33,068 nucleotides of DNA from Caulobacterales bacterium (lineage in GTDB: Bacteria > Pseudomonadota > Alphaproteobacteria > Caulobacterales > Caulobacteraceae), in NCBI GenBank assembly GCA_017302105.1, contig JAFLCS010000009.1, positions 1-33,068 of the forward strand. The letters run 5' to 3'. How positions within the stretch are numbered: position 1 is the stretch's first letter; each line of letters opens with the position of its first letter. Below are positions 26,076-33,068 of the stretch, piece after piece. Position numbers and translations under genes: made by a program. The notes under the pieces are model-generated. The model did no database searches and was not told the DNA's origin. It saw only the letters and a program-made list of their open reading frames with translations.

Positions 26076-27641
26076 ATGGATGACGGAGCGGTCGGTCGGT
26101 GGGAGGCCTCGGGCGCGCGGCGAGCGACGGACGATGCAACGCAAAAATTGTCGCCGGTACGCCGTCGGCGGCTGATCTATGTTCCGGTTCCGGTCAAATA
26201 CGCCTTCGCCCTGTCGCTGGCGATCGCCTGGACGGGTTTCAGTATCTGGGCCTCGGGGCCGTGGCTCCATGATTTAGCGGCCTGGGCCGGATGGGCCTTT
26301 GCCCTGATCGCGACGACGTTCATCGCCTACATCCCCGGCTTCATGAATGCCTTCATGCTGGGAACGCTGCTGGCGGACCGGCGCCCGGTGCGCAGACGGC
26401 CTGCGGCCTATCCTGCCGTGACGGTGCTGGTCGCCGCTTACAATGAGGCTCTGACCATTTCCGAAACGCTGAGGTCGCTGTCGCTCCAGAGCTACCCAGG
26501 GGTCATGGAGATTCTGGTCCTGGACGATGGCTCCACTGACGAGACGTCGGACGTCACGCTTTCGGCAATCCGCAAATTGGGCTGGGCTACCGGCCATTCC
26601 GCCCGCTTGCTGGTCGGGGCGGAAAATGCGGGCAAGGCCGCCGTACTGAACCGGGGCCTGGTCCAGGCGAGCCACGAGATCATTGTCACCGTTGATGGGG
26701 ACTGCTGGCTCGCTCCGGAAGCCCTGCGCCATCTGGTCGAACGGTTCCTGTCGGATCCGCGCGGGACCGAGGCCGTCGCCGGCGCGGTGCTGGCCAAGAA
26801 CTCACGAGAGAGCTGGCTGACCCGGGCCCAGGAATGGGACTATTTCCACGGGATCGCCGCCGTGAAGCGGATGCAGAGTATGTATCATGGCACCCTTGTC
26901 GCGCAGGGGGCCTTCTCACTCTATCGGCGTGCGGCGCTGGAGCGGATCGGCGGCTGGCCAGATTGCGTCGGCGAAGACATCGTCGTGTCCTGGGGGCTGC
27001 TGAAGCAGGGCGCGCGGATCGGCTATGCCGAGGACGCGATCGCCTTTACCAATGTGCCCGAGCGGCTGGGTCATTTCGCCAGCCAGCGCAAGCGATGGTC
27101 GCGAGGCCTGATCGAGGCGTTCCAGGCTCACGGATCGCTTCTGGTTCACCACAGAATGACGACACTTTTCATCTGGTGGAACCTGCTGTTTCTGCCCATC
27201 GACCTGGCCTACACCCTGATCTTTATCCCGGGGCTGTTCCTGGCGCTGATCGGACACTTCCATCTCGCCGGGCCGATGACCTTGCTGGTTCTGCCTCTAG
27301 CCGTGGCCTGGAACCTGATCATCTTCGGTATCCAGCGCCGGATGTTTCGATCGCAGGGTTTCAGGGTCCGCCGTAACGTCGGGGGCTTTTTCTTCTATGC
27401 CCTAGGCTACAGCCTGCTGATGCACCCGGTCTGCGTTTGGGGTTACCTCAATGAGCTTCTCGGACTTCCCAAGACCTGGGGGCGCCGCGCGAGCAGCCGG
27501 GGAGGGCCGCAACCGTCCATCCTCGTCGAGCGCGAGGTCTGGGACACGCCGCCCGAGCATCCCGCGCCTCAGCACATCTTTGTGGGAGTCCCTCCTCAAG
27601 AGGACGGACCGCACGACCTCGAGATCCCGTCGTTTCGCTAA
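26076..27641 (+). CDS. Processive family 2 glycosyltransferase (membrane)
   Basis: The 521-residue inner-membrane enzyme resembles BcsA/PgaC-type polysaccharide synthases. Two N-terminal membrane helices (about 38-60 and 70-95) precede the GT-A domain, with VAAYNE (119-124), the nucleotide-sugar aspartate in LDDGSTD (149-155), the DGDCW metal-binding motif (208-212), GAFSLYRR (278-285), GEDIVVSW with the catalytic acidic pair (299-306) and the processive QRKRWSRG motif (337-344). Three more membrane helices follow (about 357-440). No PilZ domain is present. The sugar and product are unknown. No export partners flank it. Confidence 0.9.
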   Translation: MDDGAVGRWEASGARRATDDATQKLSPVRRRRLIYVPVPVKYAFALSLAIAWTGFSIWASGPWLHDLAAWAGWAFALIATTFIAYIPGFMNAFMLGTLLADRRPVRRRPAAYPAVTVLVAAYNEALTISETLRSLSLQSYPGVMEILVLDDGSTDETSDVTLSAIRKLGWATGHSARLLVGAENAGKAAVLNRGLVQASHEIIVTVDGDCWLAPEALRHLVERFLSDPRGTEAVAGAVLAKNSRESWLTRAQEWDYFHGIAAVKRMQSMYHGTLVAQGAFSLYRRAALERIGGWPDCVGEDIVVSWGLLKQGARIGYAEDAIAFTNVPERLGHFASQRKRWSRGLIEAFQAHGSLLVHHRMTTLFIWWNLLFLPIDLAYTLIFIPGLFLALIGHFHLAGPMTLLVLPLAVAWNLIIFGIQRRMFRSQGFRVRRNVGGFFFYALGYSLLMHPVCVWGYLNELLGLPKTWGRRASSRGGPQPSILVEREVWDTPPEHPAPQHIFVGVPPQEDGPHDLEIPSFR

Positions 27642-28213
27642 CGCATGAAGCAGTTGTCGCCGACGTAGAGCAGGGCCACCTCCTGGCCACCGGGTTCCAT
27701 CATCCCGAAAACGCCTCCGGCCTCGAACTCATCCTCCAGGGTGTCGCGGGTGAACTCCGTGATACCGGCCGCCTCAAGCTCGGCGCGATTGGCGGCGGCC
27801 GACAGCCCATCCATTGTGGTGACTTCGCCGGTGCTTTCCCAGCCCGAGAAGCCGCCGGCCGAGAACCAGAGGCGCAGGCCATTGATGTATTCGGTGAAGG
27901 TCAGGGGGCCGGGGCCGCATTCGTCCATCGCACCCTGTTCGATCGCGGCACCAACCGCAGCGGCCATGGTTGTGACAACCTCGTCCTTCGGAGACCCGAA
28001 AGGGATGAGGCGGGTGGATCCGGTCGCCTCATCGACCAGGCGCAGACCCTCCGAGTCGAGGGCGACGAGCTGGACGGGCACCTCGGCACCTTCGTTGCCA
28101 GCTGAAGTCGATGCAGCGGGAGCGGCATCATCGGTCGCTGCGGGACTCTCTTCGGCAGCTGGTTCACAGCCCGCGAGCGCCAGGGCGGCGAGTATCGATA
28201 AGGCGTATCTCAT
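27638..28213 (-). CDS. Lipoprotein of unknown function
   Basis: The 191-residue protein has a lipobox ALAGC with the lipidated cysteine at residue 16, an acidic Ala/Pro/Thr-rich linker (about 17-45), and a globular C-terminal part with two cysteines (DECGPG and DNCFMR). I recognise no domain. GGGAGGA stands five bases before the ATG at 28213, so I prefer it to the GTG directly upstream. It ends convergent to the glycosyltransferase with the stops overlapping in CTAA. It and the lipoprotein at 25374 share the same design. Confidence 0.8.
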   Translation of the reverse strand: MRYALSILAALALAGCEPAAEESPAATDDAAPAASTSAGNEGAEVPVQLVALDSEGLRLVDEATGSTRLIPFGSPKDEVVTTMAAAVGAAIEQGAMDECGPGPLTFTEYINGLRLWFSAGGFSGWESTGEVTTMDGLSAAANRAELEAAGITEFTRDTLEDEFEAGGVFGMMEPGGQEVALLYVGDNCFMR

Positions 28214-28342
28214 CACGGTCCTCCCAGATCCAACCCAGCCTAGGCGCGTAGCAGGGCGCTAGCAAGGCGAAGAATACAACCGTTCGGCGAACGTAGAGAT
28301 GTGTCAAAACAGAGACTTACGGTCATGGCATGGTCGCGTTTG

Positions 28343-28391
28343 GGCCTTGGAACCACCTTCAAGGCCACCCATCTATCGGCTCGCTGGGTGG
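28343..28391 (+). other. Two overlapping hairpins in the leader of the porin-like gene
   Basis: GGCCTTG (28343-28349) pairs with CAAGGCC (28360-28366), and CCACCCA (28365-28371) pairs with TGGGTGG (28385-28391); both stems are perfect seven-base pairs. They share two bases, so they may stack or compete. The region is 49 to 97 bases before the ATG at 28440. This may be a structured 5' leader; a role in expression is inferred only. Confidence 0.4.
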
Positions 28392-28439
28392 GCCGGCGGC
28401 GCGCAGAACGCCGTCGAAACCAGCAAGGATGAACGATCA

Positions 28440-28970
28440 ATGCGTACTCTCGCTTTCACCGCTGTCGCCGCCGTTGTCGCGATGTCTGCCGTTCCGGCGG
28501 CCGCGCAGAGCCTGTCGAGCCCGTCGTGGTATGGATCGGCCGGCTTTTCGAACTTCTCCAGCGACGATACGGATGTGGACCTGGATGCCGTGACCGGTCG
28601 CGTCGGCGCACGCCTCAGCCCCTACTTCGGAGCCGAGGCCGAACTGTCGATCGGACTGGGCGAAGAAACCATGGTGCCGAACGTTGACCTGAAGCTGAAT
28701 CACGACGCCGCCGTCTATGGTGTCGCCAGCTATCCGATCGCCCAGAACGTCGAAATCTTCGGCCGCCTCGGCTATGGCACGACCGAGCTTGAAGCCTCGG
28801 GCCTCGGCACGACAGTCACCGAGCACAGCGACAGCTGGAACTACGGCGTCGGTGCCAACTACTTCTTCGACGGCGCCAACGGTGTTCGTGCCGACTACAC
28901 CCGTCGGGACTTCCAGGATGATTCCGGCGAAGCCGACGTCTGGAGCGTCAGCTACGTCCGCCGCTTCTAG
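28440..28970 (+). CDS. Outer-membrane beta-barrel protein (OmpA-like barrel)
   Basis: The 176-residue protein has a Sec signal peptide ending in AAAQ (about residue 22) and an eight-strand barrel of alternating hydrophobic and polar residues, ending in a C-terminal phenylalanine (SVSYVRRF), the usual BAM recognition signal. Segments such as YGSAGFSNFSSDDTDVDLDA, RVGARLSPYFGAEAELSIG and WNYGVGANYFFDGANGVRAD match the barrel of the OmpA-family protein starting at 32114, so they are paralogues; this one lacks the periplasmic OmpA domain. AAGGA lies before the ATG. A strong terminator follows. Confidence 0.88.
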   Translation: MRTLAFTAVAAVVAMSAVPAAAQSLSSPSWYGSAGFSNFSSDDTDVDLDAVTGRVGARLSPYFGAEAELSIGLGEETMVPNVDLKLNHDAAVYGVASYPIAQNVEIFGRLGYGTTELEASGLGTTVTEHSDSWNYGVGANYFFDGANGVRADYTRRDFQDDSGEADVWSVSYVRRF

Positions 28971-28999
28971 GCGGCTGTGCACCTGACCTGAATGGAGGA

Positions 29000-29028
29000 G
29001 GCGCAGCATCGGATTGTTGCGCCTTTTT
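29000..29028 (+). terminator. Rho-independent terminator of the barrel gene
   Basis: GGCGCAGCA (29000-29008) pairs with TGTTGCGCC (29015-29023) with one G-U pair around a six-base loop, followed by five Ts (29024-29028). It lies 30 bases after the stop of the barrel gene and is the clearest intrinsic terminator in the window. Confidence 0.9.
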
Positions 29029-29087
29029 CATTTGTTCCTCTCCGTCCGGAGGCGTCTAGTCGTGGTCGCCATCAGGGGGAGGGGATC

Positions 29088-30266
29088 ATGAGTGTCGACG
29101 TTGAGGCGGAAACTGCGCGCTGGCTGGCGACGATGTCGCCAGAGCAAACCCAGCGGGCCATTGACTACACCCACGGATCGCATTGGCTGATCCTGGGCGG
29201 ATTTGTGGTGTCGGTCGTCGTCGCCTGGCTGATCCTGAAGTCAGGCCTGCTCAACCGATTGAGCGATTGGCTGAACCGTGGGCGTGCCCGGCCCAATCTG
29301 ACGGTGTTCCTGGTCGCCACCGTCTTTTCGGTCGCCAGCTGGGTCCTGACCCTGCCATGGTCCTGGTGGTCTGGTTGGCGGCGTGAAACCGCCTATGGCC
29401 TGACCAGCCAGCCTGTCGGCGGCTGGCTGTCGGAAGGCGCGCTGTCCGGCGCGATCGGCGCGGTAGGACTGGCCGTCCTGCTGGTGGGTGTCTATGCCCT
29501 GATGCGTCGAGCCGGTCGGCTATGGTGGGCCTGGGCCGGTGGCCTGACTGCGAGCTTCATGGCCGTCATGCTGCTGGCCGGGCCGGTTTTCATCGAGCCC
29601 TTGTTCAATACCTATACGCCGGCGCCGGACGGGCCGGTTCGCGATGTGGTGGTGGCCCTAGCCGAGCGGACCGGAACGCCTTCGGACAGAATCTACATCT
29701 ATGACGGCAGTCGCCAGTCCGACCGCTATACCGCCAACGTCTCGGGCCTGTTCGGGACAGCGCGCGTGGCCATGAGCGACACGATGTTCCAACAAGGGGC
29801 TGACATCGCCGAGGTCCGCGCCGTGGTCGGTCACGAGATGGGCCACTACGTTCATATGCATCCGCTGTGGATGACGGCGATCTTTGCGGTCCTGACGATG
29901 GCGGTCTTCTGGCTGTCGACCCGGCTCTACCCCGTGGCGCGCCGGTGGCTCGGGGCCAGGCGGGTCGGGGAAATCAGTGATCCTACGGGGCTGCCGGTAC
30001 TGAGCGTGGTGATCGCGTTCGTCTTCATCCTGGCGACGCCCGTCATCAATACGATGGTTCGCACGGTGGAGGCCGACGCGGATCGATTCTCGTTGCAGTA
30101 CGCCAATGAGCCGGACGGTCTGGCATCTGCCCTGATCAAGACGGCGGAGTACCGCGCACCGTCGCCGTCCTGGATCGAGGAGTTCCTGTTCTACGACCAC
30201 CCCAGTGTCGAGAACCGGATTCGGCGCGCGATGGCCTGGAAGGCGGACCATCCGCCTACCGGCTAG
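29088..30266 (+). CDS. M48-family zinc metalloprotease (Ste24-like)
   Basis: The 392-residue protein has several membrane helices (about 33-51, 70-90, 117-140, 148-169, 260-280 and 303-322) and the zinc site HEMGH (249-253) with the third ligand E328 in VEADADRFS. The segment ANVSGLFGTARVAMSDTMF before it is characteristic of the Ste24/CAAX-protease branch of M48. Such proteases cleave prenylated or damaged membrane proteins; the bacterial role is probably envelope quality control. I start at ATG 29088, behind a strong GGGGGAGGGG; the frame upstream runs through the terminator. It ends convergent with the NTF2-like gene in a shared CTAG. Confidence 0.93.
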   Translation: MSVDVEAETARWLATMSPEQTQRAIDYTHGSHWLILGGFVVSVVVAWLILKSGLLNRLSDWLNRGRARPNLTVFLVATVFSVASWVLTLPWSWWSGWRRETAYGLTSQPVGGWLSEGALSGAIGAVGLAVLLVGVYALMRRAGRLWWAWAGGLTASFMAVMLLAGPVFIEPLFNTYTPAPDGPVRDVVVALAERTGTPSDRIYIYDGSRQSDRYTANVSGLFGTARVAMSDTMFQQGADIAEVRAVVGHEMGHYVHMHPLWMTAIFAVLTMAVFWLSTRLYPVARRWLGARRVGEISDPTGLPVLSVVIAFVFILATPVINTMVRTVEADADRFSLQYANEPDGLASALIKTAEYRAPSPSWIEEFLFYDHPSVENRIRRAMAWKADHPPTG

Positions 30267-30703
30267 AGGGCGCTGGGGACCGTCAGGCCTGGGCGCTCGT
30301 TGTCCCAGATCATGTGCAGGACCGACCAGTTGCCGTCGGCGTCCCGATAGAGCTGGATCGAATTGATCCCGCGGCGTTCCGGCAGGGCATCATCGGGATG
30401 GGTCTTCGCCTCATAGACCGACCAGACGTGGGCCATGTTGCCGAAGACGTCGACACGGCGCGCCGTCTCGACCTCGTAGAAGGCGTTGGACACGAAAAAG
30501 GGCGTGACGTCCTCTACGTAGTCCTCACGGCCCATGATCTTGATCCAGGGGGTGCCGTCGGCACCGAGGCCGGTGCGGGCCTGGCGGCTGTCGGGATGGA
30601 AGATCAGGCGCTGGGTGTCCCAATCCCGCGGCCCCGCAGGACCGGAGATGCAGGCATACAGAGCGTCGACGACGGTGCCGATGTCCGTGCGGTCGACGGC
30701 CAT
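30263..30703 (-). CDS. NTF2/SnoaL-like protein
   Basis: The 146-residue protein has the length and pattern of a SnoaL/NTF2-like alpha+beta cone fold: an N-terminal helix region (about 1-25), then beta strands with REDYVEDVTPFFVSNAFYEV, VFGNMAHVWSVYEAKTHPDD, INSIQLYRDADGNWSVLHMI and the C-terminal WDNERPGL. Such domains act as small enzymes or binding proteins; no catalytic set is visible. The start ATG overlaps the ketosynthase stop by one base (TGATG), so the two are translationally coupled and probably functionally linked. Confidence 0.82.
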   Translation of the reverse strand: MAVDRTDIGTVVDALYACISGPAGPRDWDTQRLIFHPDSRQARTGLGADGTPWIKIMGREDYVEDVTPFFVSNAFYEVETARRVDVFGNMAHVWSVYEAKTHPDDALPERRGINSIQLYRDADGNWSVLHMIWDNERPGLTVPSAL

Positions 30704-31866
30704 CAACGCTTCCTCACGAACACGGTCCCGGCCGAATACCCCGCTCCGAACGAGCAGATCAGCCCGGTGTCACCCGATTCAAAGCCGTCATGGTGCAGGT
30801 GGAAGGCGATGATCGACCCGGCCGAGGAGGTGTTGGCGTAGTCGTCAAGAATGATGACGTTCTCGTGCGGCTCGGGTTCACGCCCCAAGACCTTGCGGCC
30901 GATGAACTGGTTCATGTTGATGTTGGCCTGGTGCAGCCACATCCGTTTCAGGCCCTTCGGATCCAGGCCCAGATGGTCGGCATGGTCGACGATCATGTCC
31001 GAGACCATCGGCACGACGTCCTTGAAGACCTTGCGTCCCTGCTGGACGAACAGGCGATCGGTGAGGGGGTCGGCCCCTTCACCATTGGCCTGGGCAGATT
31101 CAAGCGAGTCCGTCGGCCGGGCGGCGCGATTCAGAAAGCCGAAATTGTTGCGGATGTTGTTGGAGAAGACAGTCTTGAGCCGGGTGCCCAGGATATCCCA
31201 GCCGCCGCTGGCCTCATCGGCCCGCTCGATGATCACGGCGGTCGCGACGTCACCGAAGATGAAATGGCTGTCGCGATCCCGAAAATTCAGATGGGCCGAA
31301 CAGATCTCGGGATTGACCACCAGCACGGCGTCACACGACCCGGAGCTGATGAAATCGGCCGCCGTCTTGATTCCGAAGGTGGCCGATGAGCAGGCGACGT
31401 TCATGTCGAAGGCAAAGCCCTCGATCCCCAGCGCCTGTTGCACCTCGATGGCCATGGCGGGGTAGGGGCGCTGCATATTGGAGGCGGCGCACAGGACCGC
31501 GCCGATGCGCGAGGCAGGCTTGCCCCAGCGCGCGATAGCGTCTTCAGCCGCGCGAATCGCCATTTCGGCCAGAAGGGAGACCTCTTCGTTGGGGCGTTCC
31601 GCCAGATGTGGAGTCATCCGGGCCGGATCGAGGATACCGGCCTTGTCCATGACATACCGCGAGCGGATGCCGGAGGCCTTCTCGACGAATTCCGTCGAGG
31701 ACGGCGACAGCGCCTCCACCAGACCCTGCCGTATGGCGTCTTCGTTTTCTCGATTGAATTTATCGACATAGGCATTGAAAGCCGTGACCAACTCGTCGTT
31801 GCTGATCGACTGTTCGGGGGTAAACAAGCCGGTCGCCGCAATCACGGCACCTCGGGTTTGAACCAT
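30703..31866 (-). CDS. FabH-like beta-ketoacyl-ACP synthase III (long form)
   Basis: The 387-residue condensing enzyme is about 60 residues longer than E. coli FabH. The Cys-His-Asn triad is complete: C159 in NVACSSATFG, H312 in WLHQANINMNQF and N345 in DDYANTSSAGS. The family loop GIRSRYV is at about 66-72, and the segment at 28-55 (TAFNAYVDKFNRENEDAIRQ) forms the extra N-terminal insertion that marks the long variant found in other proteobacteria. Enzymes of this kind start acyl chains or condense acyl-CoA with malonyl-ACP; primer specificity is unknown. GAGGAA lies about eight bases before the ATG, and the start overlaps the upstream 51-residue gene (TGATG). Confidence 0.92.
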   Translation of the reverse strand: MVQTRGAVIAATGLFTPEQSISNDELVTAFNAYVDKFNRENEDAIRQGLVEALSPSSTEFVEKASGIRSRYVMDKAGILDPARMTPHLAERPNEEVSLLAEMAIRAAEDAIARWGKPASRIGAVLCAASNMQRPYPAMAIEVQQALGIEGFAFDMNVACSSATFGIKTAADFISSGSCDAVLVVNPEICSAHLNFRDRDSHFIFGDVATAVIIERADEASGGWDILGTRLKTVFSNNIRNNFGFLNRAARPTDSLESAQANGEGADPLTDRLFVQQGRKVFKDVVPMVSDMIVDHADHLGLDPKGLKRMWLHQANINMNQFIGRKVLGREPEPHENVIILDDYANTSSAGSIIAFHLHHDGFESGDTGLICSFGAGYSAGTVFVRKR

Positions 31867-32021
31867 CAGTCACGTTCCTCGGGAAAATCAGGGCATCGCC
31901 TTAGCACGGCTTGACCCGTCCCGCGCCAGTCGTCAGCATCCGCGCGAACCTTGGCCGTTGGCCATGGTTTGGCCATACCGTTGCCGAAATGCCGCGCCCG
32001 CGTTGTTTCAGGCGGCTTCAT
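31866..32021 (-). CDS. Small 51-residue protein coupled to the ketosynthase gene
   Basis: An ATG at 32021 with AAAGGG nine bases upstream opens a 51-residue frame (MKPPETTRARHFGNGMAKPW, later RADADDWRGTGQAVLR and CPDFPEERD). Its TGA overlaps the ketosynthase ATG as TGATG, the same coupling seen at the next junction of the operon. It is basic, has one cysteine and no membrane segment or signal peptide. A longer frame to 32213 exists but its extra part is very basic and has no clear start, so I prefer 32021. I do not recognise it as a known family. Confidence 0.65.
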   Translation of the reverse strand: MKPPETTRARHFGNGMAKPWPTAKVRADADDWRGTGQAVLRRCPDFPEERD

Positions 32022-32034
32022 GGTCTTCATCCCT

Positions 32035-32113
32035 TTGAACTTTCGGTTCGTCCGCTTATCAAGTCGTCTTGATGGCGGGAGGGCCGCCTTAGCTTTTTTT
32101 CGAGGTGACTTCG
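32035..32113 (+). promoter_or_regulatory. Promoter and 5' hairpin leader of the OmpA-like gene
   Basis: TTGAAC (32035-32040) and TATCAA (32057-32062) with a 16-base spacer make a plausible promoter. Just after the expected start site GGCGG (32074-32078) pairs with CCGCC (32084-32088), and seven Ts follow at 32094-32100 before the GAGGTG ribosome binding site and the ATG at 32114. ATCAAG/CTTGAT (32058-32073) is a further inverted repeat over the -10. The hairpin plus U tract could be an intrinsic attenuator or a 5' stabilising stem with an unpaired U-rich segment of the ompA type. Confidence 0.5.
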
Positions 32114-33068
32114 ATGAAGTTCGTTCTGGCATCGGCGTCTGCCGTCGCCCTTTTGGCGGCTGGTTCCGCCGCTTCGGCCCAAGAGTGGGTCTGGTATGAC
32201 GGCGTAAGCCCATACATCAACCTGGGCCTGTCGCGCTTTGAGGTGATGGCGGACTCGCCGACCATTGGTGGTCCGGGCGACGTCGGTCTCAACGCACTCA
32301 CCGGCCGCGCCGGTCTGCGCTTCAACCGCTACTTCGGTGTCGAGCTCGAGGCCTCTCGTGGCATCGACGAAGAAGACACCCCGATCGGCAACGTCAGCCT
32401 CGAGCGTCAGATCGCCGGCTACTTGGTCGGTGTCGCTCCGGCGTCGAACAACTTCGAGCTGCTGTTCCGTGTCGGCTACGGCAACAACACGATCGACGTT
32501 GAAGGCCTGGGTGAATCCGAGTCGAACTCGATCAACTACGGCGTGGGAGCCCAGTGGTTCTTCGGCGGTGGTGCCAACGGTATCCGCCTCGACTACACCC
32601 GCATGGACAACCAGGACGACGGCTTCTACTCGGACGTCTATACGGGTCCGGCCAACGGTGACGCGAACGTCTATTCGATCTCCTACGTCCGCCGCTTCGG
32701 TGGTCGTTGGGTGACGCCGCCGCCGCCGCCGCCGCCTCCGCCGCCTCCCCCGCCGCCGCCGCCGCCGCCGCCTCCGCCGCCTCCGCCGGCCTGGAACGCG
32801 CGTGAGTTCGTGGTCCTGTTCGACTGGGATCGCTTCGACCTCACCCCGCAGGCGACCGAAATCGTCCGTCAGGCCGCGGCTCACGCCCGGGCCGGCGGTG
32901 CCACCCGCGTCCACGTCGTGGGTCACGCCGATACCTCCGGTTCGGCCGCCTACAACGTGCGCCTGTCGCAGCGTCGTGCCGCCACCGTCCGTGATGCCCT
33001 GATCGCTCAGGGTGTGGGCGGCGGTGCCATCACCACCGAAGGCCGGGGTGAAACCGACCTGGCCCGCG
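32114..33068 (+). CDS. OmpA-family outer-membrane protein (partial at the 3' end)
   Basis: At least 318 codons are visible. A signal peptide (cleavage near AASAQ, about residue 22) leads into an eight-strand barrel (about 25-195, closing with SISYVRRFGG), a run of 24 consecutive prolines (residues 202-225) and the start of the OmpA-like peptidoglycan-binding domain, with FVVLFDWDRFDLTPQA, VHVVGHADTSGSAAYNVRLS and the R in RLSQRRAATVRDAL. It anchors the outer membrane to peptidoglycan. The barrel is paralogous to the protein at 28440. GAGGTG stands before the ATG. The frame runs off the window. Confidence 0.95.
   Translation, partial: MKFVLASASAVALLAAGSAASAQEWVWYDGVSPYINLGLSRFEVMADSPTIGGPGDVGLNALTGRAGLRFNRYFGVELEASRGIDEEDTPIGNVSLERQIAGYLVGVAPASNNFELLFRVGYGNNTIDVEGLGESESNSINYGVGAQWFFGGGANGIRLDYTRMDNQDDGFYSDVYTGPANGDANVYSISYVRRFGGRWVTPPPPPPPPPPPPPPPPPPPPPPPPAWNAREFVVLFDWDRFDLTPQATEIVRQAAAHARAGGATRVHVVGHADTSGSAAYNVRLSQRRAATVRDALIAQGVGGGAITTEGRGETDLAR
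32717..32788 (+). repeat. Run of 24 proline codons
   Basis: 72 bases of CCG, CCT and CCC codons without interruption form the linker between barrel and peptidoglycan-binding domain. The codons are mixed, so the run is not a pure trinucleotide repeat but is still slippage-prone. Long proline runs need elongation factor P for translation. Confidence 0.9.

Noticed and set aside
32027-32926. 299-codon minus-strand open frame opposite the OmpA gene
   Set aside because: Arginine-rich run is the reverse of the proline repeat; the OmpA frame is clearly real.

Overview
The window looks like a chromosomal segment of a high-GC alphaproteobacterium of the order Caulobacterales, most likely Brevundimonas or a close relative. 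The evidence is a run of alphaproteobacterial housekeeping genes (aroQ-accB-accC-aat next to DUF2155 and NDUFA12 genes, an ATP12 chaperone gene, pyruvate phosphate dikinase, an AspRS of the tRNA-Asn-charging type, pccB) and two OmpA-like barrels ending in Arg-Arg-Phe. The genus is inferred; no rRNA is present. No tRNA, CRISPR array, insertion sequence or prophage was seen.

Layout. 1-2775: a partial proline-rich minus-strand gene, a MarR regulator divergent from a small membrane protein with a well-formed promoter and operators, crcB and an RluC-type pseudouridine synthase. 2772-5154: ATP12 chaperone, a secreted unknown, then a membrane protein and winged-helix regulator pair preceded by two copies of an operator-like repeat. 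5228-8434: pccB, then a low-GC patch with four phased direct repeats and an unknown AT-hook-like protein with 14-residue repeats, then a GST. 8435-9284: a gene-poor, hairpin-rich stretch and a small hypothetical gene. 9285-15240: aspS, two secreted pentapeptide-repeat proteins and a 914-residue protein that reads as a decayed class II (B12-dependent) ribonucleotide reductase with an intact TSCPD domain. Upstream of the last lie two tandem NrdR-box-like sites over a sigma-70-like promoter. 15419-19646: NDUFA12 and DUF2155 genes facing aat-accC-accB-aroQ, then a lone thiS. 19643-28213: an SLC13-type permease, three lipoproteins, DUF3597, ppdK and a processive family 2 glycosyltransferase. 28440-33068: an outer-membrane barrel, an M48 protease, a minus-strand operon of a 51-residue protein, a long FabH-like ketosynthase and an NTF2-like protein, and the start of an OmpA-family protein with a 24-proline linker.

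How the genes work together. aroQ, accB and accC supply shikimate-pathway and fatty-acid precursors; the FabH-like operon adds lipid-type chemistry; pccB and ppdK handle propionyl-CoA and pyruvate/PEP. The envelope is heavily represented by barrels, lipoproteins, pentapeptide proteins and the glycosyltransferase. Genes are tightly packed: ATGA or TGATG junctions couple several pairs, and three convergent pairs share their stop codons in a 4-base CTAG or CTAA overlap. The most novel points are the ribonucleotide-reductase paralogue with its apparent NrdR control, the low-GC AT-hook gene with its phased repeats, and the small protein coupled to the ketosynthase.
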